From Castanea sativa (Eukaryota; Streptophyta; Magnoliopsida; Fagales; Fagaceae), in assembly GCF_040712315.1 (NCBI RefSeq), contig NC_134016.1, forward strand, positions 50,364,986 to 50,428,985: DNA of 64,000 nucleotides, given 5' to 3'. Shown one piece after another: positions 1 to 11,979 of the stretch (positions within the stretch are counted from its first letter, which is position 1; every line of letters begins with the position of its first letter). A program made the position numbers and the translations under genes. The notes under the pieces were generated by a model that did not search any database, was not told the DNA's origin, and saw nothing but the letters and a program-made list of their open reading frames with translations.

Positions 1-965
1 ATTGAACCATATCAATGTAACATTTCAGTCAACAAGAGTATGACTAAAATTAAGTGAAAGTCTTTCTAAATATAAAGGTCATGAATATACAAATGTAATA
101 TTTAGGGCAATTATTCATTTGTTTTAACTTTGTAATCATGATAATCAAAACTCATATAAACTTATACTAAATATGTATAATTTATTATCTAAATTTTATT
201 GTAGAGAGACTATTTGTGATGGGAACTAGAAAAAATAACCAAATCGTATGAACCCAAAATAGGGTTTTAAAAATCATAATGATTCATCAATATAAAGTAG
301 AGTTGCAAGAAAGAATAAAAAATATCAAGAGAGAGAATAACCAATTGTTTAAGAAAGAATGTGAGAGAGAATAATAAAAACTTTATAGAAAATAATATGA
401 GAAGAGAAAGTTATAAAAAAAAAAAGTAATAAACATAAATTATCTAGTCATGTTATATAATAAAATAACATTATATTTTTATATACTATCTTTATAATAC
501 GATATGATAACATCCATGAAATCAAAGAGAGAGAGAAAAAAAAATTAAAAACACAAAACTTAATCACATCAACCCAAAGTAGAGTTTCAAATAATGTAAA
601 AATTCATTAACCTAAAGTAGAGATGCAAAAAAATCAAAAAATAAATCCACCAAAAATGAAAAAAAAAATTTGAGAGAGAGAAGGACAAAAATAACCTTTT
701 GTGTGTAGGAAAACTATGTATAGAATGAAAAAGAGAATTGTAAATTTATAATAAGAGGTGAGAAATAAGAAAAGCCAAATAAAAGAAGATAAAGGGATAG
801 AGAAAAAGTGATATTAAGGTCGATAGTAGTGGAGAAATTAAGAAGAAAAAAAAAAGAGTTTAAAAAAAGAGAGAGAATGTTGAAAATGGGTGGATGATGT
901 GATCGTTGATGAGGTTCAACAGGAGCATAGCAACAATAAATATTACGCTTCAACTTTTAGATACA
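1..965. repeat. AT-rich interspersed repeat, copy 1
   Basis: AT-rich DNA with short GA-rich patches and no credible reading frame. The reverse complement of roughly 200-540 matches 56780-57075 over several phrases (the ACTTTATATTGATGAATCAT region, the ATAATGTTATT region and the TTTGATTTCAT region). The stretch near 905-960 (AGCATAGCAACAATAAAT) resembles 58227-58265 in direct orientation. This points to one interspersed family, probably a non-autonomous transposon. It may be cut off by the window edge. Termini not identified. Confidence 0.55.
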
Positions 966-2290
966 CACACACACATATTAGTTATAAAAACTACTAGAAT
1001 TTCATGATATAAACAACAACAACAAAAATAATGCCATAGTGATACAATAATATCACAAATTAACCTCCAAATTTTAAGTGAACTAAAAGCCGATAAAACA
1101 CCAAAAGCACTACAAATCCTTACTAAGTATATCCATCATATAGAAAACCAAAAAATCTAAATTGGCACAAAATATGAAAAAATAAGCCTAAGCACATTAC
1201 AATGCTACATAAGTGAAAAACGTATACATAAAATCTAAAAAAAATATTTAAGATGAACATAATATTTTGAAAATTAGCATACTTCTCAGAAAGAAAATCA
1301 AAGATATTGTGAGAAAAATTATGGAAGTTTTATTTTTTTAATTACAATGGAAATAAATATTTATATTGGACACATGTGGAGACTAATAATCATATTACCC
1401 AATTCATTGAATCCGACTCTTGCAATTCTACATTGAAGTTAGTTTTAGGCAGAAAATTGAAAAGTTTTCTTAATTCCTACATTTTCCACGACTTTTTAGA
1501 TCCATTTGTATCTATCTAAAACATGTAAAGTTATAAATGTATACAAATTATTTGAATTTTATTAATACATTGAAATAATAAAATAACATAATATATTTGA
1601 AATTTAAATAGTTTAGTTGTAAAGAAAATAAAGGAAAATATAACACACAATAACATAATTTTAGAAATTGTTTAATTTTTTTGGGAGAACAAATTATTCT
1701 GGACAAAATTTAGAGCACAAATTATATCCCGCTATGATAATTTTCTAGCATCTTCTGCAAAATAATTATCGATGCATGGGTCTACAACTAATGTTGATAA
1801 AAGAAAAATTAAAAAGAAGCCAGTTGTCATTTTATTATTAGTAGTACAGGGAGTGGAACACAGCTCATATGCCAGAAAAGGAACAAATAAAAGATATAAG
1901 TAAAAAAAAGAAGGAAAATCTCATGTTATTTCAATTATACCATTATCATGTAATCTTGTTCAGGAGCATTCACATATTTTAGCACCAAAAATACTAAAAA
2001 AACACTACATAAAAAATGTCAAAAGTTAAATTTTTTATGGTACTTTACTGGTAAACACCAATTTTTTATTTTTATTTAAATGAAAGTTAAAGAGGTAGAC
2101 TCAAGTGATAAAAAAAAGTAAAATAAATAAATAGACAAATAATATTTAAATAATTGGTAAAAAATTAAAATATTTGATGTTGAGTGTATTATAAAAACAA
2201 AATGCTAAAATAAACAAATATATATATATATATAGGGTAATTCTACAGTACCCCAAAAAAATAGGGGGTACAGTACCCACTAGTAGGTAA
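966..2290. other. AT-rich non-coding stretch
   Basis: No gene seen. It contains (CA)n at about 963-976, a piece near 1680-1725 that resembles 57890-57940, and near 1736-1765 a short minus-strand phrase reading F-A-E-D-A-R-K-L-S. That phrase recurs in both copies of the 1.4-kb duplication further right. A short TA microsatellite lies at 2218-2234. Confidence 0.6.
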
Positions 2291-2299
2291 CCTGTTATA

Positions 2300-3520
2300 T
2301 CAGGTTATTTTTTTCTTACATTTGACGGTCTCATCATTACATTGTGCAGTTCCAACACTATATGTGACAGTTCATTTCTCACATTTGGTGATTCCCTTAC
2401 TTTTCTCACATTTGACGGTTTCATCTTCACATTGTGTAATTCCAACATCATATGTGACAGTTATTTTCTCACATTGGTGGTTCTCTTACTTTGTTCTTAC
2501 ATTTGACGGTTCTATCCTCACATTGTGCAGTTCCAACATCACATATGATAGCTCTTTGCACACATTTGGTGGTTCCTTTACTTTTTTCTTTTTTTTTCAC
2601 ATTTGACGGTTCCATCCTCATATTGTGCAGTTCCAACATCACATGTGACAGTTATTTTTTCACATTTGGTGGTTCCCTTACTTTTTTCTCACATTTGATG
2701 GTTCCATCCTCACATTGTGCAGTTCCAACATCACATGTGATAGTTTTTTTATCATATTTGGTGGTTCCCTTATCTTTTCTCACATTTGACGGTTCCATTA
2801 TCACATTGTGCAGTAATAATATCACATTTGACAGTTCTTTTGTCACATATAGTGGCTCTTTTTTTTTTCCTCAAATTTGATGGTTCCACTATCATATTAA
2901 GCAGTACCAACATCGTATCTACTCTATTTTTGTCACATGTGATAGTTCTTTTGTCACATTGGGTGGTCCTTTACTTTTTTTCTCACATTTGACGATTCTG
3001 TCCTCATATTGTGTAGTTCCAACATTACATGTGATAATTTTTTTCTCACATTTGGTGGTTTCCTTACTTTTTTCTCACATGTGACGATTCCATCCTCACA
3101 TTGTGCAGTTCCAATATCACACGTGACAGTTCTTTTCTCATATTTAGTAGTTCCCTTACTTTTCTCTCACATTTTACGGTTTCATTCTCACATTGTGCAA
3201 TTTCAACATCACATTTGACAGTTATTTTGTTACATTTAGTGGTTCTTTTATTTGTTTCTCAAATTTAATGGTTCCCATATCACATTGTGCAGTTCTAATA
3301 TCAAATTTGACAGTTTTGTCACATATAGTGGTCCCTTTATTTTTTATCAAATTTGATGGTTCCATTGTCACATTAAGTAGTACCAACATCGCATCTGCTC
3401 TATTTTTGTCACATTCAGCGATACCCTATTTTTCATTCTCAAATTTGATAGTTCCATTATTACATTGGGCAGTATCAACATTACTTCTGACTGTACTTTT
3501 ACAACATTACAGATGTCACT
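2300..3520. repeat. Degenerate minisatellite of about 90 bp units
   Basis: About 1.2 kb built from alternating phrases such as ACATTTGACGGTTCCATC, CACATTGTGCAGTTCCAAC, TCACATGTGACAGTT and CACATTTGGTGGTTCCCTTA. The composite unit is about 90 bp and repeats more than ten times with point changes and indels. The open frames that run through it (for example 2322-2606, 2491-2880, 3193-3576) are by-products of the repeat: two overlapping frames both look peptide-like and repeat the same motifs. No function is inferred. Confidence 0.85.
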
Positions 3521-3889
3521 TTCTTGATGTTTATATTTTTATTATTTATATATACTATAAAATCGAAGATGTATAACTTTATGTGCTCTTTAATTGTTTT
3601 TATGAAACATCTACGACTTAGTCATAGTTGTGTGTTTATTGTGGTGTCTAAGGTTGAAAATAGGGTGACTATATAATTAGCAAGTTATGCAAAAAATCCA
3701 ATCCAAAGATTATTGACAATTTTAAAATTTTCAATAAACACTTGAATTGAAATTACAGATTGAGTATGAAATAGTCATCAATCAAGGCTATAACACCATG
3801 TTTTATATTTTTTAGGCATTTTCATTAGATCCACGTGTGCGGAGGTGTCTCAAATGTCTGTGTCCGACACGGGTATAACCACCCCAACT

Positions 3890-4045
3890 AAAGAAAATGA
3901 CTGTACTGCCCTCAAAACTTAAAAATGATCAAAATACCCCTGAAACCATAAAAATGATTAAAATACCCTCAAAACTTAAAAATTGACCAAAAATACCCCC
4001 CTAAAACTTGAAAACAACCAAAATTACCCCCCAAAACTCTCTAAA
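3890..4045. repeat. Short AAAATGACCAAAATACCCC-type array
   Basis: Several degenerate copies of a roughly 25-30 bp unit (CCCTCAAAACTTAAAAATGA / CAAAATACCCC). The same unit type forms a longer array at 38200-38720 inside intron 2 of the ATPase gene. A GTGTCCGACACGGG phrase just before it (about 3862-3876) resembles the termini of the GC-rich element at 47029-48127. Confidence 0.65.
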
Positions 4046-5700
4046 ATTAGAGTTGTATTTTTTGTATACTTATTGAAACTTAAAAGATGATAAGTTATCT
4101 AAAAAAGCTATCTAGCATGTACTGTTTTCAATAAGTTTGGTGTGAGCTCAGAATTTCAAAATAATTTTATGTAAAAGTTCAATGTTACATTGATGGTTTC
4201 CCTTTCTTCTTCTTGCTTTTTTTCTTTTTTTAAGGCTAAATGAAATTACTAAGATAGTTAGCTTTAAATGAAACTTCAATGCTAAACTTTTCAATTAATT
4301 AAAAATTATCTTTCAGTTAGCACTATTGGCAGGGCACAGTCCAAGAGCTCCCTAACTTATCATTCCAAGGGTCCAATAAGAGCATAGTAAACTTGAGAGA
4401 GCTCCTGCAATTTGGTGCATTTCTCAATCTGACGAATCACCTTCAAGACTACATAAGATGCATATAAAATAGCTTAACATCACTTCAAAGTTTCTAAACA
4501 GATAATTTCACAAATATCTCCTATGCATTTCCAAAATCAAAACAAAAATAAAATATATTTAAAAATCTAATATGTATAGATCAATGTTAAGATTATACAC
4601 ACTCCCAAGTTTAAACCAAAATCAAGAAATTCAGAGCTTCACAACAAGTGCACAAGATTCTACAGAATAATGTTACTTTGCTTTTACATAACAACGTTTG
4701 AAAACTCAACAATACAAATTTAAATAAAAAGAATGTGCAAAGCTAATATTAACATGTCCACTTGCAGGTTAGCAAAATTAACAATATTGTTACATGAATG
4801 GCTCAATGACATAATCAAGCCATTTCTAGGCAGAACACAAAGCCAAATTAACACTTACTAGTTAAGGAAAAAAAGTTTGTAAGCAGCACTTACTAGTTAA
4901 GTAGCGCTCTTAATTTTCCTGTTAATATTCTTTTTCACTCTTAGTTATCTTGCCTAATTAACATTTAAACACAAATAATCCATTTAAATGCTTAGACGTT
5001 AGAATACTAAAGGAAATAAATTAAAATTTAATATTTCAATTTATGTAATTTATTTGTGTATCAATTCTTTGGACTAAGCACTAAACATAACAAATTGCAT
5101 TAGAAAATGTTCTCAACAGCATTTGCCTGAGGGTCTTACTCTCTTTGTTTCATATGAAAAAGTTTCTACGAAATAACATAAGCATATAATGTTATGATGG
5201 TATGAATATGAAAGTAAAAAATGAAATTTGTATGGAAATTGCAAAGCTGCTCCAACTGATGCTTACTAAAAAAAAAAAACTAAGTGGAGTTCATCATCTT
5301 TCTTTTAATTACAAAGATGATTGATACTAGCCCATAAATCTATAATTTCCCATCTTCATTGGGGTTGTAGACTTCGGCATTAAATATACAGGATATCATT
5401 GTTAAAACTCTCTTATCAAAATTTAAAACTATAAATCAGATTCTTCATAACTACCTAAAACGATTGAGAAACAAAGGGTGACACCAATAATTATAAGGAG
5501 ATGAACATGTAATGGAATCTAAACTCTTTCTCCAGGCTTAACTTGTGCCAAATGGCTTACAAACTGACAATTTCATGCATGCTGCTCTTATTACTAGTAA
5601 TAAAATGACAAAACAAAAAATGTTGTAATAGAATTATAAACCTGAAATTGATAGAATACTTTAAAAAAGCTTCCCTTTGGTGGAGAACACAATCAAAAAA
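4046..5700. other. Non-coding AT-rich stretch
   Basis: No supportable gene. A minus-strand phrase near 4330-4440 looks faintly coding but has stops and no recognisable family. The rest is AT-rich, with short poly-A/T runs. Confidence 0.5.
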
Positions 5701-5702
5701 AC

Positions 5703-5800
5703 CTTGATTACGAAGGCAAAGTGTTGCATGACTGGCATTTGCCACATTTTGAAGTTGGTGACTTCCAAGCACGCACATTTTCACATCCAAATAACTCAAG
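5703..5800 (-). pseudogene. Dihydrofolate/folylpolyglutamate synthetase-like exon fragment
   Basis: The minus strand reads a short peptide containing V-L-G-S-H-Q-L-Q-N followed by A-T-L-C-L-R-N-Q-G. This resembles the Mur-ligase-type segment of plant dihydrofolate synthetase / folylpolyglutamate synthetase, where a GSHQLQNA.TA phrase precedes a conserved CLR motif. A GT donor follows directly (exon edge at 5703), and AG dinucleotides suited to an acceptor lie near 5800, so it looks like one retained exon. I could not find neighbouring exons on either side, so I read it as an isolated gene fragment rather than a working gene. The family assignment rests on memory of the motif and is moderate at best. 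Confidence 0.4.
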
Positions 5801-5809
5801 GAACTACAA

Positions 5810-7150
5810 GGTCAACATAATTATAAGTTATCCAAAACTTTCAAATGGGAACTTGCATGATTATTATTGTTATTTTTTTTATAATACTCTAAACCTGCAG
5901 CTAATAGAGTGACACTCTGCATTACATACCGCAATAACAATATAGACACACCAGATTGCCATAGAACATAGTACATAACCAATGGGCAAACTTGCCATTG
6001 TTTGAATGACCTGAGACTCATCACCTAATATTGTAAGCATAAATAAATACATTAATAGATTGCCATAAAACATACTACATACCCAATGGGAAAACTTGGC
6101 GAGTTTTCAATCACCTATTGATGTGGTGGAAGTGGAAGGCATGGTTGCAAATGCTTGCAAAAAAAAAAAAACCATATTTGTAAATAAAACAATTTTATTA
6201 TTGAAAAAACCAAGGAACATATTAACAAATCAATTTTCACATTAAGAAAATCAATTGGTTATCACCAGGAATATGATGATAGAGAAGATCCTTCACAAAG
6301 CAAAACCCAAGTTGTTAAACTTTGAATCAAAACTTCAATGAGCAATGCACAATTTACTGTCAACCTACCTGCCAAAAGTTGGGGAAACTTAGACACAAAG
6401 CTTGAGAATATATAGATATCTATGGGAAGATAGGTCATAATTGGGATCCTAAAGTTGACAGAACTATAACATCGCAAATTTTTTTTTTTTTTTTTTTCTT
6501 TCTTTTGAGAAGCCAATGACACATAACCCTGTGCATCAAAATCAGGCACCAAGACATTTTATTCCTCAATTTGCATTCCATGGGAACAAACTTAACTAAT
6601 TTCCTCTAATTTAACCATATATATACGCATAGAACCACGGCAAGCATGTAGAAATCACAAAAAATTATAAATTATAACGTTGAGAGGAAATAAATAAAAA
6701 ATACGGACAGAGTAAACTAATAATGCAAACCTAAAAGAAAAAACAATTGGTTGGATTTGTTGCTCATACAAAAGCTTGATGATATATTGTTTTGGCATGG
6801 AAAATGGTTTTGGACCTATAATTAGGCCAGGTGCTAATGAATTACTAGCATTAGTAATTTAGTATTCTCTTGAGAACTTTGCAAACATTATGTCAAAAGA
6901 GAAACAAAGCAAGTGACTTTAGGATATAATTTAAAATAATCATAATGGGACTAAATCCTTTCTACCATACTTCCACTTGTGGATTGAGGAAGGGTGCTTG
7001 CCAATGGTAATATAGCAGATGCTGATATGACAAGGAATGAATCAAATTTGATGGCTGGGAACTTGAACTCTGCACATTAAAGAAAACAAAATTTAATGTA
7101 GCCACTACATGAACAACTGACTATATAGGCAAGAGTAAGGGTGTTTAGGG
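5810..7150. other. Non-coding stretch
   Basis: AT-rich with a poly-T tract at 6479-6498 and a poly-A tract near 6157-6171. The minus-strand frames at 5821-6073 and 6262-6552 are short and unrecognised. They may include intronic or exon remnants of the synthetase-like fragment but give no family signature. Confidence 0.45.
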
Positions 7151-7154
7151 ATGG

Positions 7155-7832
7155 CTAAAGCAAAACCTGGTTGCCAGGAACAATATTTGGGGTAGACGAC
7201 TGGTTACTTCCACCTTTTTCTTTCTTTGAACTTTTCTCATGACAACTCTTGATCTGATGTTTACCACTGGGAGCGTGATCCTTTTTCTTCAGCCCATTTA
7301 AATTTAGGTTGATCAAATTATCTCCAATAATTAATTCATTATTGCCATCTTTATCTTTAAGTACATTTGCGTCTTCAATATCCTTTTTATCAAATAAAGG
7401 AATGAAGGGTTCTTAGCTTGTTGCTTCTAAAAATAAATCAGCAAGCCTCCTGCATTTCCCTCTTTCATGGCATTTCTCCTCCTTGAACACAAATAGTTGA
7501 AATAATCTAATAAAAGATAACCCAAATTTTCTCGACCCTCTACTTGGCTACTCATAAAGTTTTTGTTGAATCCCATACTTATAGGCCATATCCACTTCAA
7601 TGGCTTGGGTAGCAGTTACTTTTCTTTTTGAGGGCAACATGTGAGCTTGTTCATGAGGTACAAGATCATGACCATGCTCCTTTTTAAAAGCTCACAAAGG
7701 TAGAACTGTTGGGTGACTTTGCTTAAAAACCAAAACTTAAGTTTGACTCTCCTGGACTTCCAAAGTATTTGATTTGCGGGCTATTACATTTGTGTGTGTA
7801 GGGATAAATGTACAAACTATAAAGGTCGGCAT
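7155..7832 (-). pseudogene. Disrupted intronless coding sequence, unrecognised family
   Basis: Reading the minus strand from an ATG at 7832 to a TAG at 7155-7157 gives one continuous frame of 226 codons interrupted by four stops (TAA, TGA, TAG, TAA). The peptide around the stops is coherent and hydrophilic. It has a K-K-E-H-G-H-D-L-V-P-H stretch, an E-K-C-H-E-R-G-K-C-R-R-L segment and a Lys/Ser-rich C-terminal tail (S-S-K-K-E-K-G-G-S-N-Q-S-S). Two of the stops could derive from single C-to-T changes (CAA or CGA codons). No introns are visible, so it may be a processed pseudogene or the N-terminal protein of a dead retroelement. No domain was recognised. Confidence 0.5.
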
Positions 7833-7839
7833 CTTTCAA

Positions 7840-8800
7840 ATTTGCTTAAGAGCAAGTTGAACTGTATGCTTAATTTGTAATTGTGTATGGCATGTGCAAG
7901 CTAAAACATAGTTGTCACATTGTCATAGAAAGAAGCATTTAATTTTTTTGATAGGTAGAAAGAAGAACTTGAATTATATTTTAGATTTGCTCATCTCTCA
8001 TATTAGAAGCTCTTAATCTATTGAATAGAGCCCCAAGTTATTATAAAGACTCATCATTGTATGTAATAACTTGAAGATTTAATATTATATAGACTACAGT
8101 ACAAGATGTTGAAACCACCTATATGAGAGGAAAACAAAAGATAGGATGGATAGACAAGATAGCTAGCAATGGTAAAACATACTTTCAGGATGAATTTCTC
8201 ACCAAGTGTGCCTTAAAAAAATCAAATCAAATAAAAAATTAGAAACTTGAAACTATAATGCTTTAAGTTGATGATACTTACATATTTGGCACCGAAATAT
8301 GAAACCAGTACAAGAGGAATGAGACCAATTTGTCATAACAGTCGCCTCTCTAGTCTTTCTCCTTGAGACATGGTTTCTGGGAACAAAATTTTCAACAGGC
8401 TCGATGAAGGAACAGGTAGTGAGGGCATACGAAGAAATTGAAAGGCGAAATACCCAAACCAAATTAACCCAAAAATTAAAAATAGATGCACAAATCTTAC
8501 ACAAAACCCAGAATATGAAATACCGAATCAAATCTAACCATAAGTAAAACCCAAATCAAATAAAAAGAAACACAGTTTCTCAATTGCCCATAAATATTCT
8601 TACCGATAGCAATGGCAGAAGGTTTGCGGTGCAGCTGCTGTGTAGTAGGCTGATTGTTGTAGCACATTGCCTCTCAAGGTTCTCGTTCAGCAGAGCTTGA
8701 AAGTTGAAACCTCTTCGGTTTTTTGTTGTTGTTTTGTTTTATACTCTAACTAGATTAGCCGGTAACTGGTATCCCTACTAAAATTAATGGATTGAAGGAA
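7840..8800. other. Non-coding stretch with a possible minus-strand exon
   Basis: On the minus strand an ATG at about 8669 opens 21 codons (starting M-C-Y-N-N-Q-P) and ends at a good GTAAGA donor near 8606. A second coding-like piece lies at about 8270-8390 after a TTCCCAG acceptor-like site. I cannot join them into a protein of known family; they could equally be a transcribed 5' region of the degenerate gene at 7155-7832. No other features seen. Confidence 0.3.
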
Positions 8801-8805
8801 GTCAT

Positions 8806-10180
8806 ATGAAAAGTTAAGATTTGAGTGAGTACCGTATCCCAACAAAAAGAGAGAGTACGGTAGAATGACCCATATATATACAGCTTTTACATAAAGATTC
8901 CCTTTACAAAGCCACTTTTTTGGCCTTTAACAAACAACATTACACTGCTTTGATAATTTTCTAGCATCTTCCGCAAAGTAGGGGGTGACTCCAGTTATGT
9001 CCCCTTCTCCTGCAGTGCATTGACCTGAAAAGTAAGTCTACGTGATTTCTGCCCAATCATGTGGGAGGTGAGGCAATTATCATTTTTTTATCTTTTGATG
9101 AAATCTGATCAGTTTTTTTTTTTTTTTGGTATATTAGGTAAATATAACACATTGTAATAAAAATTAGAATAATATGATTCACCTTAAAAGAAAACATTAA
9201 TCAAACATACAAAAAAAATAATAATATAATATATTTGTAGAGATACAAAGATAAAAAAAATATTTATAAAATTTTTTTTTTAATAGATAATACTTGAAAT
9301 AATTGTTATTTTTTATATATTACATCTCATTACATAATATTTATTTATTCTCACATATTGCGTAAGTTTACAGCTTTTATAAATTGCCACATTGCTAGGT
9401 CAATTTGGTTATATTGGATTTGATGAAGAAACTTTTTGAGAAGTTGCCCCGCAACATAATTTGCTGCCTATATGATTATCAAAAAAATAATTTGTTGCCT
9501 TTATTTTCTGTATTTTAAAACTAAAGTTATTTAAATGATTGAGGTCTAAAGACAAGGAAAATGGTAGGATCATTATGTCTATATATATGTGTGTATAATT
9601 CTTTTTTTCTCTAAACAAAATCTTGGACTCATATTCTATTAGAAATATAAACATATGGTGGAATATACATATAGAAATATAGACTAGTCTTAGAGATATA
9701 TCCAATAATATAAATAGCTATTGGATTAATATTTTGAGAATTCAAATATATGAATATTCTACCATATGTTTGTATTTCTAATAGAATATAAGTCCAAGAT
9801 TTTGTTTAGAGAAAAAAAAAAAGAATTATTTTAGCTTTGTGAGAGAGATTTCTTTGAGTGCATTTGGGATTACTTAGCAGCATAGCTAGCAATAATTGCT
9901 TAGAAAAAAGAGCACATATGGCCCTGACAATGACAGTAGAGGGAATTATTATTCCGAAAAGGAAGAGGGGCACATTAGAAAGGGAAGATACAGAGCATCA
10001 ACGTTATAATATGATAAAAAGGATCACCAGCTAGGAACTTATGAAATCCATTATAGTAAGATTCGTTTGAATAATTTGACATGTGATTCATGTCAACTTT
10101 ATTTTAGATGTCTATAGCAAGTTGAAACTCAATGATAGAATTCATATTAGTACGTTCACACCTAACTACCAGTTGGTTTT
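8806..10180. repeat. 1.4-kb direct duplication, left copy
   Basis: This segment is repeated at 11980-13379 with high identity, in the same orientation, from a shared ATGAAAAGTTAAGATTT start to a shared CTACCAGTTGGTTTT end. It contains a foldback element (9595-9829). It also has a minus-strand, exon-like phrase near 8955-9050 (G-Q-C-T-A-G-E-G-D-I-T-G-V-T-P-Y-F-A-E-D) preceded by a TTTTCAG acceptor-like site and closed by TAA. There is no TG...CA terminus, primer site or polypurine tract, so it is not an LTR. Confidence 0.85.
9595..9829. mobile_element. Foldback MITE with ~90-bp inverted arms, left copy
   Basis: The left arm begins ATAATTCTTTTTTTCTCTAA and includes ATTCTATTAGAAATATAAAC and ATATGGTGGAATAT. 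The right arm is its reverse complement, ending AGAGAAAAAAAAAAAGAATTAT. The arms are about 90 bp and enclose a loop of about 60 bp (around 9675-9745). No coding capacity. The other copy (12751-13020) has this loop in the opposite orientation. Confidence 0.75.
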
Positions 10181-10298
10181 TGATAGGCCAAAAACGTATT
10201 GACCTCTTGTGATAGATTAATTTATTAATTAGTCAAGTTTAATTAATTAATTAAATTAACATGCAAACGCGTGGTAGCACAAGTTGGTTATGAACAGC
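10181..10298. other. Short spacer
   Basis: AT-rich sequence with TTAATTAATTAA runs between the left duplicate and the TIR element. No feature seen. Confidence 0.5.
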
Positions 10299-11175
10299 TA
10301 GGGCTCGACTTGATAAAAAGCTCATTCATTTTTGTTTGTTTATAAATAAGACAAGTTTAAGTCTTAGTTTTAGGCTCGTTTAATAAACAAGCCGAGCCCA
10401 AGCAAAAAAATTTGTTCACAAACAAGCTCGTGAGTTATTAGGCTTGATACAAAACAATTCATATATAGACTCATTTATAAGTTTATATGTGTTAGGTAAA
10501 TATACTCATTATACATATCTTAATAATGACATGGTCAACATGGAATCACTACCCAGTACCTTAATTTTTTCTTTCCCTCTAAACTGACCAAGAACCATTT
10601 TAGACTATAGTTACATTTAAATATAAATTAATTAATTAAGTGAGCCACATATGATCCTTCTATATAAATCATCTAAAGTAAACTTATGAAACATATTAGT
10701 ATTTTGTCATTATTAATAGTTACAAACAAGTATTTTTCTAGTTTTTCACCATCTAATGTGAATGTAAAAATTTTATTTTGAACAATTGATGAAGCTATAG
10801 ACAGGGAATGATGAATGAATGAATTTAATTATGTAAAATTTTAATTTGAATAATGACTAATCATAAGTAGGACTAGATGCATGATAAAATGAGTATACTA
10901 TTTTTTTTCCTAATTTTAGAGATTTAAGCATTTAATAGTGTAATTTTTTAGACCTCATGCTCAAAGACTTGACTTGAGCTCGAGTTTGAGCTTGGCTTGA
11001 CTAATTAATCAATCCAAGCCAAGCCAAACTCAAACTTTTTGGCTTTCCCATGAGTTTAAGTTCAAACACTATTTTAAGGCTTGTCACGAGTTTAAGCCAA
11101 GTTTGAGCTTTTGAATTTTCCTGACGAGCCTTGAACATACACTACTCGACAAAACTCGGTCCGTTTACAACCCTA
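10299..11175. mobile_element. Non-autonomous TIR element, TAGGG termini
   Basis: It starts TAGGGCTCGACTTGATAAAA and ends ACGGACC-like sequence then ACAACCCTA; the reverse complement of the end begins TAGGGTTGTAAACGGACCGA. GAGCTCGAGTTTGAGCTTGG-like phrases rich in the hexamer GAGCTT/AAGCTC lie subterminally on both sides. This resembles small hAT-like or related non-autonomous elements of plants. No transposase frame is present. AGC/GCT flanks both ends, but a clean target duplication was not established. Confidence 0.5.
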
Positions 11176-11439
11176 GCTCAATAGGACCCCAAACATGGTG
11201 GATGAACCATGGCCGTGCCATTAGAGTGTGATTGACTGCCTTGACACTTCCTGTTCGAGGCATCAAATTGTAGAGGATCGTTCTTGGCTTGGCATGGACG
11301 TACTACTGTCTAATTTTATTCATAAAAACAAAATTGAATACTCTAGTTGAAACTTCATAATCAATACTCTAGTTGTTGCTCTAAAAAAAAAAATACTCTT
11401 GTTGTTGTTAGCATACTGACAGGTTCATTTGTTGAATCA

Positions 11440-11935
11440 AGAGGCAATCAATGGATCTTTAATGAGTTATTTTTAATAGTGGAAGTGCTCTTGGACAAGA
11501 AGCATTTTTTCACTTTATTTGTTTGTCATAGCTATGGAAGTTATCTCCAAGCTCATTAGCTGGCTAGCTGGTACGAAAGATAACTTCAAATAACATCCAA
11601 AAAGGTGGATTTCAATCATTTTTGTTTTGTAGATGACCAAATGCTTTTTGTTGCAGCGGATGAAACTGCCATCCTTGCAGTTCAGAGAGTTCTCTTGCAA
11701 TCCAAACACATCTTTGGTTTGGTGGTTAATCAAGCTAAAAGTGAGGGTTTTTTTTTTTTTTTTTTTCCCTCAGTTGTATTTGATGTAATGAAGTAGAGAA
11801 TTATGTCCATCTTGAACTTCAAGACTTGAGAAAGTTTAGCTGCCCAAGTATTTAAGACTAAAAATTTCATTGTGCTCCTGGAATATGTGGACTATAATGC
11901 TCAAGTTGATTATTTTAAAAATAGGATGCGCGTGA
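11440..11935 (+). mobile_element. LINE reverse-transcriptase fragment, copy 1
   Basis: The plus strand encodes, with frame breaks, L-F-V-x-A-M-E-V-I-S-K-L-I followed by a F-V-D-D-Q-M-L-F-V-A-A-D-E-T segment (11605-11750) and G-L-V-V-N-Q-A-K-S-E. This is the order of the palm motif (FADD-type catalytic box, here FVDD) and the SGL.VN..KS motif of plant L1-like non-LTR reverse transcriptases. It is a short, interrupted relic. A related copy lies at 25915-26402, and the similarity extends past the coding part (GAACTTCAAG...CTTGAGAAAGTTTAGCTGCC), so the two copies share a common history. Poly-T at 11748-11766. Confidence 0.75.
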
Positions 11936-11979
11936 CCACAATGAGTCGTTATAGTATTTTCTAAGACCTCATAATATTA

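Noticed and set aside
2322..3576. Series of plus-strand open frames of 68-129 codons
   Set aside because: They repeat the same words in several frames and lie wholly within a minisatellite; no gene structure.
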